The position numbers and the translations under genes are program-made. 64,000 nucleotides of DNA. It comes from Prosapia bicincta. Taxonomy: Eukaryota; Arthropoda; Insecta; Hemiptera; Cercopidae. The notes beneath the pieces were generated by a model. That model was not told the DNA's origin. It worked only from the letters and a program-made list of their open reading frames with translations, and did not search any database. The stretch covers positions 357,046,082-357,110,081 of the forward strand of contig JBAIZL010000002.1 of assembly GCA_036971475.1 (NCBI GenBank). The letters run 5' to 3'. Positions 1 through 9,009 of this stretch are shown here, piece after piece (the stretch's first letter is position 1; every line of letters starts with the position of its first letter).

Positions 1-194
1 TTTTCTTTTTCTTCTCTCTTTCTTACTGATGAAGAACATTTTTGATCGAAATATTTCAATAGTGTGTTAAGTTTTTATATGTGTTTATTTCCAAGAGATT
101 GCAGTCTTGGACTATTGCCATTAGGTAAGTCTGTCAGTCTCCTATCTAGTCCAAAAATTCCTGAATAAGCCTTTAAGCTCTACTAGGACTAACC

Positions 195-198
<4 letters not shown>
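1..198. repeat. Fragment of a fold-back repeat family, partner of 52852-53820
   Basis: The stretch from about 26 to 198 is a diverged copy of one arm of the long palindrome at 52852-53820. Shared blocks include GATGAAGA...GAAATAT near 28-54, TTTATATGTGTTT near 74-86, and the block GGTAAGTCTGTCAGTCTCCT at 124-143. Its end, GGACTAACCTAAATATATA, mirrors the palindrome's outer end (TATATTTAGGTTAGT). Like that element, it runs straight into a (TA)n tract. Only one arm is visible because the window starts here. Confidence 0.7.

Positions 199-232
<34 letters not shown>
199..232. repeat. (TA)n microsatellite; left target flank of the errantivirus
   Basis: Pure TA dinucleotide run that stops at the left LTR and resumes after the right LTR at 7772. 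The two halves were one tract before the insertion. The four bases on each side read TATA, which fits a 4-bp target duplication, but the repeat prevents proof. Confidence 0.85.
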
Positions 233-234
<2 letters not shown>

Positions 235-524
235 TTACGTTTTATATTAAGCAAGAAAGGTTTTTAAAAATGATTTTTATTTTTAACAAACCTTTGAATT
301 TAATAAACAATTAATTTAGAAAACTGTTACATTAATTTTACTTAATAAAACAATACAATTGATATGCACTCAATCGGAGTGGAAAACGTCTGTGCGATAC
401 AGAGGCGACTTACACACTGCCGGGGCTCTGTTCTCACACCTATATAATACTAAAGCTGCGTAAGCAGGAATCTTCCTAGCACGCATTTAATTATGAAATG
501 TTCACATAAAATGTTTATATAACT
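233..524 (-). repeat. 3' LTR of the errantivirus
   Basis: 292-bp repeat matching 7480-7771. The last codons and the stop of env (515-524) lie inside it. The conserved-loop hairpin is at 358-374. The outer border abuts the (TA)n tract. Confidence 0.95.
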
Positions 525-2014
525 CCTCCATCCCTAAAGAGAACTTCGGGGGTTGGCGAAGTTTCGGCGTTGGTTGAAGTCTTCTTCTTCTTCCTGATGA
601 GGGCGAAGTATATAAGGCTGCTGAATACGCCTCCGTAAAGGGCAATAGTCCAGATACTGATGTGGTGGGTAATTTCCATAGTTGGGTCAATTCTTGAGAT
701 GATTTCTGTGTTTATTTTGTCCAACTCTAGGCGTTTAACGTTTACTGAGAATTCTGGCATTTTACTCATTGAAAATTGTAGTTTGGACGTGTCCATGAAA
801 ATAGGATGGCCTCCCGAAGTTGTTGATGTATGGCTCAGTTTCATGTTGTTGAAAAAGATTGAATCATTATTAGTTTTTATCAAATATATGCCTTGAAGGG
901 TGACGGTGGTAGTTGCCTTGCGATTGGTAATTTCCAGAGTCTGCTTGTTGGGGAAGGTCGCTAGGTAACGGTTGATTTCTGGGATCCAGTTAATTATGTT
1001 GTCTGTAACTTCCAATGCAGTATATTCACAGTTGCTGGCATCGTTGTTCCTGATAATGGACACTTCACAGTCTAATTTATGGTGTGTTAGAATGTCGAAT
1101 GAGCAAAAGTATATGGAATCGGTTTTATAGTTACATTCATTGTTTAAACCTAATATTACAGAGTTAGACACTAATATGTACCTTACTTTTGGTATAATTG
1201 TTACATAATCTGTTTCATATTTTGTGGGTATAGAGTGTAATTTATACAATTTAAATTGAGTTTTCTCTACAATGGGTAAATTTATAAAATAAACAATCCT
1301 TTCAGAATTTAGTTTACAATTAACTTTAATTAGGTTTTCTAATTCCCACATATTTTCCATTTTAGGTTCTAAAGGTAACCTCTCATTATAATATTTATAA
1401 ATTTTGTTTAATTCTTCATATAATTCTTGGGTTGAAATAACACTAGGGTGTACAACACCTAGTTTACAAAATGTAAGAGAATTTTCTAAATCTGTGATTA
1501 CCTGTAACATCATGTCATATAAAATGTTCAATTGGTTTAGAATACTTCTAAATTTTTCTAGTTCAACAAAGTCATTTACATTACGATTCACAATACTTAA
1601 CTTATTTTTTAATTCTACAAAATTTTCATCAATTACAATAAAAGTTTTATTTAATTCCTTCATAATATTATTACTAAAGGAGTATTGAGATTCAATTTGA
1701 TAATTAATCTTAATTTGCTCATTTTCAATATCTTTAATTATTTTGTCATATTTCTTACCATCATATGCATCTAAATTGCCTGTTAAAGATTTGATAACGG
1801 ACCCTAGTCCATCTATAAGACCTCTTTTTGTTCTTTTGTTACCATTCTCTCTTAAGAGTATAATTTCTAATTTTTCTTCTATTACATTTTTACTGTGATT
1901 AACATATTTAAAATAATTAACAATATCTCTTATTCTATTACTGTTATCGGTTACATATTCATTGTTTAATAAGCTACCGTTACAATTGTAGCAACTAGTT
2001 TCAAAATTTTGCAA
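515..2014 (-). CDS. env: Errantivirus envelope fusion protein (baculovirus F-like)
   Basis: Membrane fusion glycoprotein. A furin-type site RTKR is followed by the fusion-peptide-like GLIDGLGSVIKSLTGNLD (frame residues 61-82), then heptad-like helices, a Cys-containing ectodomain, a membrane span about 25 residues before the end of the hydrophobic C-terminal part, and a basic RKKKK tail. This is the layout of insect errantivirus Env and baculovirus F. The frame given starts at a TTG and is not the true start: the same frame stays open upstream to about 2215. It shows typical Env N-terminal sequence and a hydrophobic signal-peptide-like stretch (about 2170-2215) that overlaps the end of pol in another frame. 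Env is therefore probably made from a spliced mRNA. The stop lies inside the 3' LTR. Confidence 0.92.
   Translation of the reverse strand: MQNFETSCYNCNGSLLNNEYVTDNSNRIRDIVNYFKYVNHSKNVIEEKLEIILLRENGNKRTKRGLIDGLGSVIKSLTGNLDAYDGKKYDKIIKDIENEQIKINYQIESQYSFSNNIMKELNKTFIVIDENFVELKNKLSIVNRNVNDFVELEKFRSILNQLNILYDMMLQVITDLENSLTFCKLGVVHPSVISTQELYEELNKIYKYYNERLPLEPKMENMWELENLIKVNCKLNSERIVYFINLPIVEKTQFKLYKLHSIPTKYETDYVTIIPKVRYILVSNSVILGLNNECNYKTDSIYFCSFDILTHHKLDCEVSIIRNNDASNCEYTALEVTDNIINWIPEINRYLATFPNKQTLEITNRKATTTVTLQGIYLIKTNNDSIFFNNMKLSHTSTTSGGHPIFMDTSKLQFSMSKMPEFSVNVKRLELDKINTEIISRIDPTMEITHHISIWTIALYGGVFSSLIYFALIRKKKKTSTNAETSPTPEVLFRDGGVI
525..534 (-). other. Polypurine tract
   Basis: Element-sense GGGATGGAGG immediately precedes the 3' LTR, in the position expected for the plus-strand DNA primer. 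Confidence 0.75.
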
Positions 2015-2133
2015 TACGTCATAATAATAAGCATCAATGTTATTTAGATGAGCTACTAAGTTTCTTACATCAAAATAGTGGACAAAGGTATGGTAGGAAG
2101 ATTCTAATTTGGCCGGCCCAAGGTCTATTGGGA

Positions 2134-5100
2134 TTATTCCGAGGTTGTTGTTGACTTCTCTGATCTCTGCTGAGTCGGTGGCTGTGCCAATGACGAACAG
2201 GAGGGACCTGGAAAATTATTTTGAGCATTAATTACATTTTTTATCTTCTTAGGCCTTTTAATTTTCGACAAATGTATCTTGTCTTTTGTGTTATGATGTC
2301 TAGGCTTTATTTTACCAGTTTTTCTTTCCTTGTTTATTGAAGCTATCTCTTCCTTGCTGTATCTGTTTTTCGTTTTGCTTTGCTTCTGAACTGACTTTAT
2401 ATAAACTTCAGATGGTATTTCTGGAAGTGGTTCTTTGTTTACATTCCTTTTTTCTAAAACTTTTTCTTTAATTCTTTGATTGCTATCCCTAATGTTTTCG
2501 TAAAGTATTTTTGTTTTTTCCTTATGGTTTAAAACGTAGTCATTTACAATTTGTTTTTCTAAATCTATATCTAATAAAGAGTTTGAATTTATGTGTCCAA
2601 ATAAGACTTCGCACGGCGTTAATTTAGTGACTGAATGAATGCTATTGTTATAGGCAATTATAGCATATTTTACTTTCTTAATTATACTGTCTTTTTTAAA
2701 TTCGATTTGATTATTTAACAGCCTTATGTGTTCTATTAAGGTGGAATGAAATCTTTCACATAATCCGTTTGATTGGGGGTTTTGTGTACTGATAAAATGG
2801 ATTTTGATTTTATGCAGGTCTAATATCTCCTTCACAATCCTGTTATTAAACTCCGTTCCATTGTCTGAGATAATAACTGATGGTACGCAGAACTGCGCAA
2901 AGTAATCTAATAGCTTGTCTGCAATCTCTGTAGCTTGAGAGCTTCCCAAGCGATAAGCTTGAGCATACTTTGTGAAACTGTCGACAATGCTGATAAACGC
3001 ATTCTTTTCTAAAGAGATAGTGTCGATGTGAATTATCTGGAAAGGCCTTGAAGCTGTAGGCGTCAAGTTCATCTCTAATTGTAAGGGCATTCTGTCATAT
3101 TTGGTTCTTTGACATATGTCACACTGATTTATGAAATTTTGGATTAGTGATTTTAAATTAGGCCAATAATATCTTCGCTTAATTTGTTCGTATGTTTCTT
3201 GTATCCCTCGGTGATTGGTTTTGCTGACATGATAATTACTTATCGTTTCTAAGGTATCTTCTTCCGAAGTTAGGTCTAAGAGTTTGTTATTGCACTTAAC
3301 CAAATTTAGTTCAGTTTGTTTGAAATTTTTGGCTACGCATGATGCAAATTTCTCGTAAAAATCGTCTTCAAAATATAGATTATATTTTATTTTGGGTACC
3401 AAATATGATTTTACAAAGTTAACTATGTCTTCTTTAAAGTTATTTTCTGATATTTCGACCATTAAACGAATTTTTGAAGTTCCGAATAGTTTTATAATTT
3501 TTACTTTCTTTGGTTCGTATTTTACTAGTGACAAAAATATTTGATTTCTCCCAAAGTTTACAGGTTCGTCGGAAATTGGTATTTCAATTTGGGTGTTCCC
3601 TTCGAAGTTGGAATGCACGGTTTGACTGTCACTTTCTTGATCGTACTCTAAGTTGGCATTATCTGTTGCGTCGAGTTGTACGACCATAGACTCGTTATCT
3701 TCATTTAATTCCGGGAAGAAACGTTGGATTAATCCAGCTGGAGATAAATCAAGGTCTGGTTCTACAGTGTGTTGGGTGTTTGTTGACCTTTTATTAGTAA
3801 TGTTCAATTGTATTCTAGACAAGGCATCGGCGTTTTGGTTTAATTTGCCCTTTTTGTATCTTATGTCATAATCATATTCCTCTAATTTTAATCTCCATCT
3901 TAAAAGCTTGGAATTTGGTTCTTTAACTGAAAATAACCATTGTAAAGGTTTATGGTCTGTATAAATTTTAAACTTTCTTCCAAATAAATAAGGCCTAAAG
4001 TGTTTAGTGGCCCATACGATTGCTAGTAATTCCTTTTCAATCGCGGAGTAATTAGTTTCGCTGTCATTTAAAGTTCTGCTGGCATACGCTATAGGAAGGT
4101 CCTTCCCATTATTGTCCTGGCTTAAAATTGCTCCTAGTGCAAAATTACTAGCGTCTGTTGTTAGAGTAAACTCCTTTTCAAAATCTGGGTATTGCAGAAG
4201 GGGCTCATTAGTCAGTATATTTTTACATGTTTCAAAACATTCAATGAAGTCTGGATTTTCTATATTTATTTTTGCATTTTTCTTTAAACAGTTAGTAAAC
4301 GGTTTTGTTATCTTGGCGAAGTTTTTAATAAATTTTCGATAATAGCCTATTAGTCCTAAAAATCCTTTAATTTGTTTGGTGGTTTTGGGTATTGGATAGT
4401 TTTTGATTGCCAAAATCTTTGCTGGGTTAGGTTTTACGCCTTCCGGTGTAACAACATGCCCTAGATACGCTACTTCTTTTCTTAAAAATTCTGTTTTATC
4501 CAGCTGTACTTTAAAGTTGGCTTTGCGTAATCTGTCGAATACTTCTTTAAGTCTTTGTATATGTTCTTGGAGGCTAGTGGAGTAAATTATAATATCGTCT
4601 AAATAAACTAAACATGTTTCATTTTGGATTCCTCTCAGAATGTTATTCATAATTCTTTGAAATGTAGGGGGGCTATTCTTTAGTCCAAACGGCATTCTTA
4701 AAAATTCATAGTGTCCCGTTTCTGTTGAAAACGCTGTTTTTTCTATGCTATTTTTATCCATTTCTACTTGGTGAAATCCTGAGGCTAAATCTAAAGTTGT
4801 AAAATACTGAGATCGTCCTAATTTATCTAATATGTCGGTAATGTTTGGCAAGGGAAATTTATCGTCAATTGTTTTCTTGTTTAATCCTCTAAAATCTATT
4901 ACTAATCGAAATTTTCTTTTGCCAGAAGCGTCTTGTTTTTTGGGTACAATCCAGACAGGAGAGTTCCATGGAGAATTTGAAGGTCTAATAATTCCTTGTT
5001 CAAGCATGTCCTCAGTTTGTTTATTAATTTCGTTCTTGTAAATCTCTGGATATCTATAATTTCTGGAGTTTACGGGAATTTCATCAGTAGTCCTAATAAC

Positions 5101-5973
5101 ATGTTTTATTTGGTTGGTAAAAGTTAAATCGTTTCCCTCAATATGGAATAAATCTGCATAATCTTTTATTAAACTTGTTATAGCGGATTTTTCTTCCGAG
5201 TTCATATGTTCCATTCTAAATTTTGATAAATCTAAATTTTTTCTTCTCGAATTTTTTTGTTTATAATCTAATAAATTGAAATTAGCGTTCATTTGCATTG
5301 CATCAGGTCTGAAAATATTATATTCCTCTAAAGATTTTACTTCTAATGGTTTACTTATTGTTAATTTTACATTTTCTTCCGTATTGTTTATAATAGGGCA
5401 ATAGGCTTCACCCTTATGCACTGAAACTATACACTGCGGAATTTCTAATCCGTTCACTTGTTTGTGTGGTAAAATACCTTCTCCATTATGAATATTTTGT
5501 ATTTTTAATTTAACTGTTTGACTAGTGCGGGCTTGTATAACATAACTAAATTGTTCCTGCTTTATTGACGTGCTGTCTGTTTTATTACAACTTCCTTTTT
5601 CAGTGTTAAAATATTGAATAGGGATTTCCTCATCACAAAGTATTAATTTATTATTTATAAAGTCTAAGCTTATTCCTAAATCCTTTATATTGTCTAGCCC
5701 TAGTAATAGGTCAAAATTCTGATGAAAGTCAAATAAATAAAATTTAATTGCTTTTTTAGACAACAGAGGTATGGTGCAACAAAAATTTTCTTTTGAAGTG
5801 CCGTGTGCGGTGATTACTTCAAACGGCTCTTTTTTAATGCTTGTTTTAAAATTTTTCCAGCCTAAAGATTTTCGCATAAATGATCTAGTACTGCCTGTGT
5901 CAATTAATATTCTAGATTTGGTGTTTGTGTCGTATATAAATGGTAGCTCGTTATTTTCGCTTTGTAGATTCAT
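2134..5973 (-). CDS. pol: Errantivirus Pol polyprotein (PR-RT-RNase H-IN)
   Basis: Product of 1279 aa. An aspartic protease motif LIDTGS is at residues 23-28. Reverse transcriptase shows FTTLDLASGFHQ (391-402) and the catalytic YLDD (457-460). RNase H shows TTDAS (605-609), YTDHKPL (671-677) and NADALSR (714-720). The integrase zinc finger uses H915, H921, C951 and C954, and the DDE triad is D984, D1037 (in SDNGTEF) and E1073. The C-terminal 150 residues are basic. It starts at an ATG one base into the gag stop codon. Pol could therefore be made by -1 frameshifting, the usual route in gypsy elements, or by termination-reinitiation at TAATG; no canonical slippery heptamer is obvious at the overlap. 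All catalytic residues are present and there is no frameshift or stop. Confidence 0.96.
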   Translation of the reverse strand: MNLQSENNELPFIYDTNTKSRILIDTGSTRSFMRKSLGWKNFKTSIKKEPFEVITAHGTSKENFCCTIPLLSKKAIKFYLFDFHQNFDLLLGLDNIKDLGISLDFINNKLILCDEEIPIQYFNTEKGSCNKTDSTSIKQEQFSYVIQARTSQTVKLKIQNIHNGEGILPHKQVNGLEIPQCIVSVHKGEAYCPIINNTEENVKLTISKPLEVKSLEEYNIFRPDAMQMNANFNLLDYKQKNSRRKNLDLSKFRMEHMNSEEKSAITSLIKDYADLFHIEGNDLTFTNQIKHVIRTTDEIPVNSRNYRYPEIYKNEINKQTEDMLEQGIIRPSNSPWNSPVWIVPKKQDASGKRKFRLVIDFRGLNKKTIDDKFPLPNITDILDKLGRSQYFTTLDLASGFHQVEMDKNSIEKTAFSTETGHYEFLRMPFGLKNSPPTFQRIMNNILRGIQNETCLVYLDDIIIYSTSLQEHIQRLKEVFDRLRKANFKVQLDKTEFLRKEVAYLGHVVTPEGVKPNPAKILAIKNYPIPKTTKQIKGFLGLIGYYRKFIKNFAKITKPFTNCLKKNAKINIENPDFIECFETCKNILTNEPLLQYPDFEKEFTLTTDASNFALGAILSQDNNGKDLPIAYASRTLNDSETNYSAIEKELLAIVWATKHFRPYLFGRKFKIYTDHKPLQWLFSVKEPNSKLLRWRLKLEEYDYDIRYKKGKLNQNADALSRIQLNITNKRSTNTQHTVEPDLDLSPAGLIQRFFPELNEDNESMVVQLDATDNANLEYDQESDSQTVHSNFEGNTQIEIPISDEPVNFGRNQIFLSLVKYEPKKVKIIKLFGTSKIRLMVEISENNFKEDIVNFVKSYLVPKIKYNLYFEDDFYEKFASCVAKNFKQTELNLVKCNNKLLDLTSEEDTLETISNYHVSKTNHRGIQETYEQIKRRYYWPNLKSLIQNFINQCDICQRTKYDRMPLQLEMNLTPTASRPFQIIHIDTISLEKNAFISIVDSFTKYAQAYRLGSSQATEIADKLLDYFAQFCVPSVIISDNGTEFNNRIVKEILDLHKIKIHFISTQNPQSNGLCERFHSTLIEHIRLLNNQIEFKKDSIIKKVKYAIIAYNNSIHSVTKLTPCEVLFGHINSNSLLDIDLEKQIVNDYVLNHKEKTKILYENIRDSNQRIKEKVLEKRNVNKEPLPEIPSEVYIKSVQKQSKTKNRYSKEEIASINKERKTGKIKPRHHNTKDKIHLSKIKRPKKIKNVINAQNNFPGPSCSSLAQPPTQQRSEKSTTTSE

Positions 5974-7049
5974 TATTGAAAATCGATTCCGAGGCTTGTA
6001 TGTCCTAAAAAATCGTCCTGATCGATTTTAGCGGTCTCTTCTTCGTAGTTGTCGGTTAAATTTTGGGATTCTTCGAAGTACTCTTCTTTCTCGAGATCTT
6101 CTTCAAAAGCGAATGATTCTTGTCCATTAGTCTGGTACATAGTGTAATCGTCTTTTTCGGCTCCTTGTCCGGTCATTTGATACAAATTCGTTTGTCTAGA
6201 AGGCCTATCTGTCTGTCTGGTGGAAATACTCATAGGGGTAGGTTGATAACCCGTATTTCGCTGAGGATACTGAGGTTTAGTAGTGTTGTTGTTTGGTTGT
6301 CCCCTTTGAGGCTGACCCTGATTAGCAAAAGTTGGTGGTCTATAGGAAGGATTTGGGTGTTGATAAAGTTGTTTAGGTATTTGGTGGTATTTAAATTCAG
6401 TATGTATTGGTCTTCTTACGTTATGAGTTTGGCTTTTCTGAAAGACTGGTTGTTTGCTTGGCTGAGTAAACATTTTATTATTTTTAAATTGGAAGTCGTT
6501 TGTGAGCATATTAAGTGCTTCACTAAGAGTGTTAGGGTTCTTGGTACGCATTAGTGACCCGATGGGTTCATGCAAACCCCTAAGGAGAACTCTTAAAGCT
6601 AGTTTCTGAACGTATTCTATTAAAATGTCTTTAGCCATCTGCCTTTGAGGCTCTTTATTCATAAAAAATGAAATTTGTAAATTTAGTAACTTTTGAATTT
6701 TCTCATAGAATTGAAATGGTGATTCGTTACTTTCTTGTTTTAATTCTGACATCTCTAAGTTTAATGTGAAACAATCCCTTTTGTCTGAATAACTAATTAA
6801 TAATACTTTTCTAGTTTCGTGCCAATTGTAAGAGTTAGAGTTTACAACCATTTCCAGTGCTTGGCCTTTTAATTTAGAAAGAATAGAGGAGAACAGATAC
6901 TCATTTTGAAAATCCTCTGGATTTTCGCTTACATAAAACTTATTCACTATCTTATCACATATCGAGATAAATCTGTGGAGCATAGTGGGCTCTCCACTAT
7001 ACTCGGGTATCATGTCAAGATACTCCTTTTTTAATGTTGGCGTTGCCAT
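5973..7049 (-). CDS. gag: Errantivirus Gag polyprotein
   Basis: Product of 358 aa starting at the ATG at 7049, just downstream of the structured leader. Residues 1-190 are helix-rich and capsid-like, as in the Gag of Ty3/gypsy elements. Residues 200-300 are rich in Q, N, P, R and T. The tail is acidic (runs of E and D). No CCHC zinc knuckle is visible, which is usual for errantivirus Gags; the basic Q/N/R-rich part may bind RNA instead. The TAA stop overlaps the pol ATG by one base (TAATG), so pol lies in the -1 frame. Identification rests on position and composition more than on a sharp motif. Confidence 0.88.
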   Translation of the reverse strand: MATPTLKKEYLDMIPEYSGEPTMLHRFISICDKIVNKFYVSENPEDFQNEYLFSSILSKLKGQALEMVVNSNSYNWHETRKVLLISYSDKRDCFTLNLEMSELKQESNESPFQFYEKIQKLLNLQISFFMNKEPQRQMAKDILIEYVQKLALRVLLRGLHEPIGSLMRTKNPNTLSEALNMLTNDFQFKNNKMFTQPSKQPVFQKSQTHNVRRPIHTEFKYHQIPKQLYQHPNPSYRPPTFANQGQPQRGQPNNNTTKPQYPQRNTGYQPTPMSISTRQTDRPSRQTNLYQMTGQGAEKDDYTMYQTNGQESFAFEEDLEKEEYFEESQNLTDNYEEETAKIDQDDFLGHTSLGIDFQ

Positions 7050-7462
7050 TATTTAATATTATTTTTCAAAATAATAAAAATTAAAAATCAATTATATAAA
7101 ATTAAAAAGTATTTACTCTACTTTTTCTTAATTCTATATCTTAAGATCTACTTACAAGTTGATCCAAAATACTTTGCTCATTTGAACAACTTTCACTTTT
7201 CACTTTTCACCTACACGATATTCGCTCGTGTTCTTAATAGATATGCGCTCTATTAAGTGGTTGTAGATATTCACTCTACTTAAGGTTTCCTCAATTAACG
7301 GTTAAAACCGACGGACGTTATATTCACTAACTTCCTTGAGGTGTCCTACCGTTTTCTTGATGTCGTTACAGATATGCACTCTGTAACGAATCGCGTTTTT
7401 GCAGTATCTCGGTTAATCGATTGAAATCGAAAAAAAATTGTGTTCATTAATTTTCCCGAGAT
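7050..7462 (-). promoter_or_regulatory. Errantivirus 5' leader with an array of conserved-loop hairpins
   Basis: Untranslated region between primer site and gag. It contains five short hairpins with unrelated stems but the same 7-nt loop, TATKCRC on the plus strand (GYGMATA in the element RNA): 7213-7231 (6-bp stem), 7233-7257 (9 bp), 7263-7279 (5 bp), 7317-7331 (4 bp) and 7363-7389 (10 bp). A sixth sits in each LTR. The leader also carries two diverged units that each end in GAGRTGTCCTACCG. Stems changing on both sides while the loop is kept suggests an RNA element such as a packaging, dimerisation or translation signal. Function is unknown. Confidence 0.7.
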
Positions 7463-7479
7463 GTCCTACCGACTGCGCC
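7463..7479 (-). other. Primer-binding site, tRNA-Ser-like
   Basis: Directly inside the 5' LTR the element-sense strand reads GGCGCAGTCGGTAGGAC, with the preceding T shared with the LTR end. From memory this is the type of primer site used by the 297/17.6 errantiviruses, which are primed by tRNA-Ser. Ten bases of the same block (CGGTAGGACA) recur in the leader at about 7342-7351. Confidence 0.75.
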
Positions 7480-7769
7480 AGTTACGTTTTATATTAAGCA
7501 AGAAAGGTTTTTAAAAATGATTTTTATTTTTAACAAACCTTTGAATTTAATAAACAATTAATTTAGAAAACTGTTACATTAATTTTACTTAATAAAACAA
7601 TACAATTGATATGCACTCAATCGGAGTGGAAAACGTCTGTGCGATACAGAGGCGACTTACACACTGCCGGGGCTCTGTTCTCACACCTATATAATACTAA
7701 AGCTGCGTAAGCAGGAATCTTCCTAGCACGCATTTAATTATGAAATGTTCACATAAAATGTTTATATAA

Positions 7770-7771
<2 letters not shown>
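7480..7771 (-). repeat. 5' LTR of the errantivirus
   Basis: 292-bp long terminal repeat, identical by eye to 233-524. In element sense it starts AGTTATATAAAC and ends CGTAACT. A TATA-like TATATAGG lies at about 7686-7694 (minus strand) and an AATAAA at about 7523-7528 (minus strand). It also holds one copy of the conserved-loop hairpin found in the leader (7605-7621). Confidence 0.95.
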
Positions 7772-7838
<67 letters not shown>

Positions 7839-7846
7839 CAAATGGT
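7772..7846. repeat. (TA)n microsatellite, right flank of the errantivirus
   Basis: Continuation of the TA tract split by the insertion. Confidence 0.9.
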
Positions 7847-9009
7847 GCACACTGTGCTCTGTTTCACACACTATGTTTTTTTTTTTTAAGTAATTGTTAA
7901 AAGTGGTTTCAAAGTCCAATAGAGCATATTACTCTAAAGTAACATCTTTCCAAAGTGGCCTTTGGTTTGTTTACTACCTAATTTAGTTGAGAACAATTAT
8001 AGTTGGCAGGCATGGCTATTATCAGTGGTATATGTAGGACTTGATTTCGGAGCAGCACAACTCTACTCTTTTACCAAAAAATGAAAAAAAATTTTAATGT
8101 CTGTTTTTATTATAGAAAATAGTTTTTTACTAGTAATATTACATATATCTATACATGTAAGTGTAGTAAACAATAAGAATAAAATATCAGACACAAAAAA
8201 TTTAAAAAATACCTACTTTTTATGAAGTACGTTAGTTTTGATTTTAACAAAGAATAATAATTTCTTATAATAATATTGTTATTAAAAATTCTACCTCAGA
8301 TATTATTATACCTTTTTTTTGATCCATCTTTAATAACATTTAATAAAGTACATAATAAATGCACTTTATCATATAATGATAAATGATATAAATGATTTTA
8401 TAAATGATTTATAAATGATATAAATGATAATGATAATGCATATAATGATGCACTTTATCATTGATCATATAATGATCAATTTTTTATTATTTAGGAGGGG
8501 GACAAGCTTCTTCAGCCACTGGTTTTTATTAAAGATACATTTTCACAACCTTTTTTGTCATCTTGAGTAAAAGACTTAACTTAGATTTATGTAATTTTTT
8601 ATTTTACATACAAATACCCAACTTTGCCTCAACAATTGTAATATTTAGCCATAAGTCATGATTGAGTAATCTGATAAGGGATTTTTATTCTATTTGCAGC
8701 AATGCAAGTATCATCTTACCCACACTAGGAGATTTAAAAAGATTAGATTTAACTATTCATCTCCCATTTAACCTTTGTAAAAGCTATAACTTATCTAGTT
8801 AGCTTCCAGTCAGCTACCAGCTGTCTACACCAATGTCCATACCATTAAGTTTTTCATTGGATAGACTACCAGAAAAATAAGGTTTAAGGCAAGGCTCGAG
8901 GTTAAGAGTATTCTAGAACACTAGCAGATGTACCTTTCAGTATACCTTTTATGTTGCCCTGGTAATTATTAGGAATAGAGTTTAGTGGTAAAGATATAGG
9001 ATTATTTTT
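7847..9009. other. Non-coding AT-rich stretch
   Basis: No gene seen. A short degenerate ATGATA/AAATGATAT repeat lies at about 8340-8480. Confidence 0.5.

Larger units (their letters stand above)
233..7771 (-). mobile_element. Complete errantivirus (gypsy-type endogenous retrovirus) with gag, pol and env
   Basis: A 7.54-kb LTR retrotransposon read on the minus strand. In element order it has: 5' LTR (7480-7771), primer-binding site, structured leader, gag, pol (protease, reverse transcriptase, RNase H, integrase), env, polypurine tract and 3' LTR (233-524). The two LTRs are 292 bp and I find no difference between them, so the insertion is recent. LTR ends AGTTAT...GTAACT, insertion into TATA, and a baculovirus-F-like env are hallmarks of insect errantiviruses. 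All three frames are open, so the copy may be competent. This reading follows from visible motifs; activity is inference. Confidence 0.96.

Noticed and set aside
7213..7389. Plain Su(Hw)-type insulator array as the sole explanation of the leader repeats
   Set aside because: Only some copies keep TGCATA, the flanks do not fit the full consensus as I remember it, and stem complementarity is better conserved than the linear motif.
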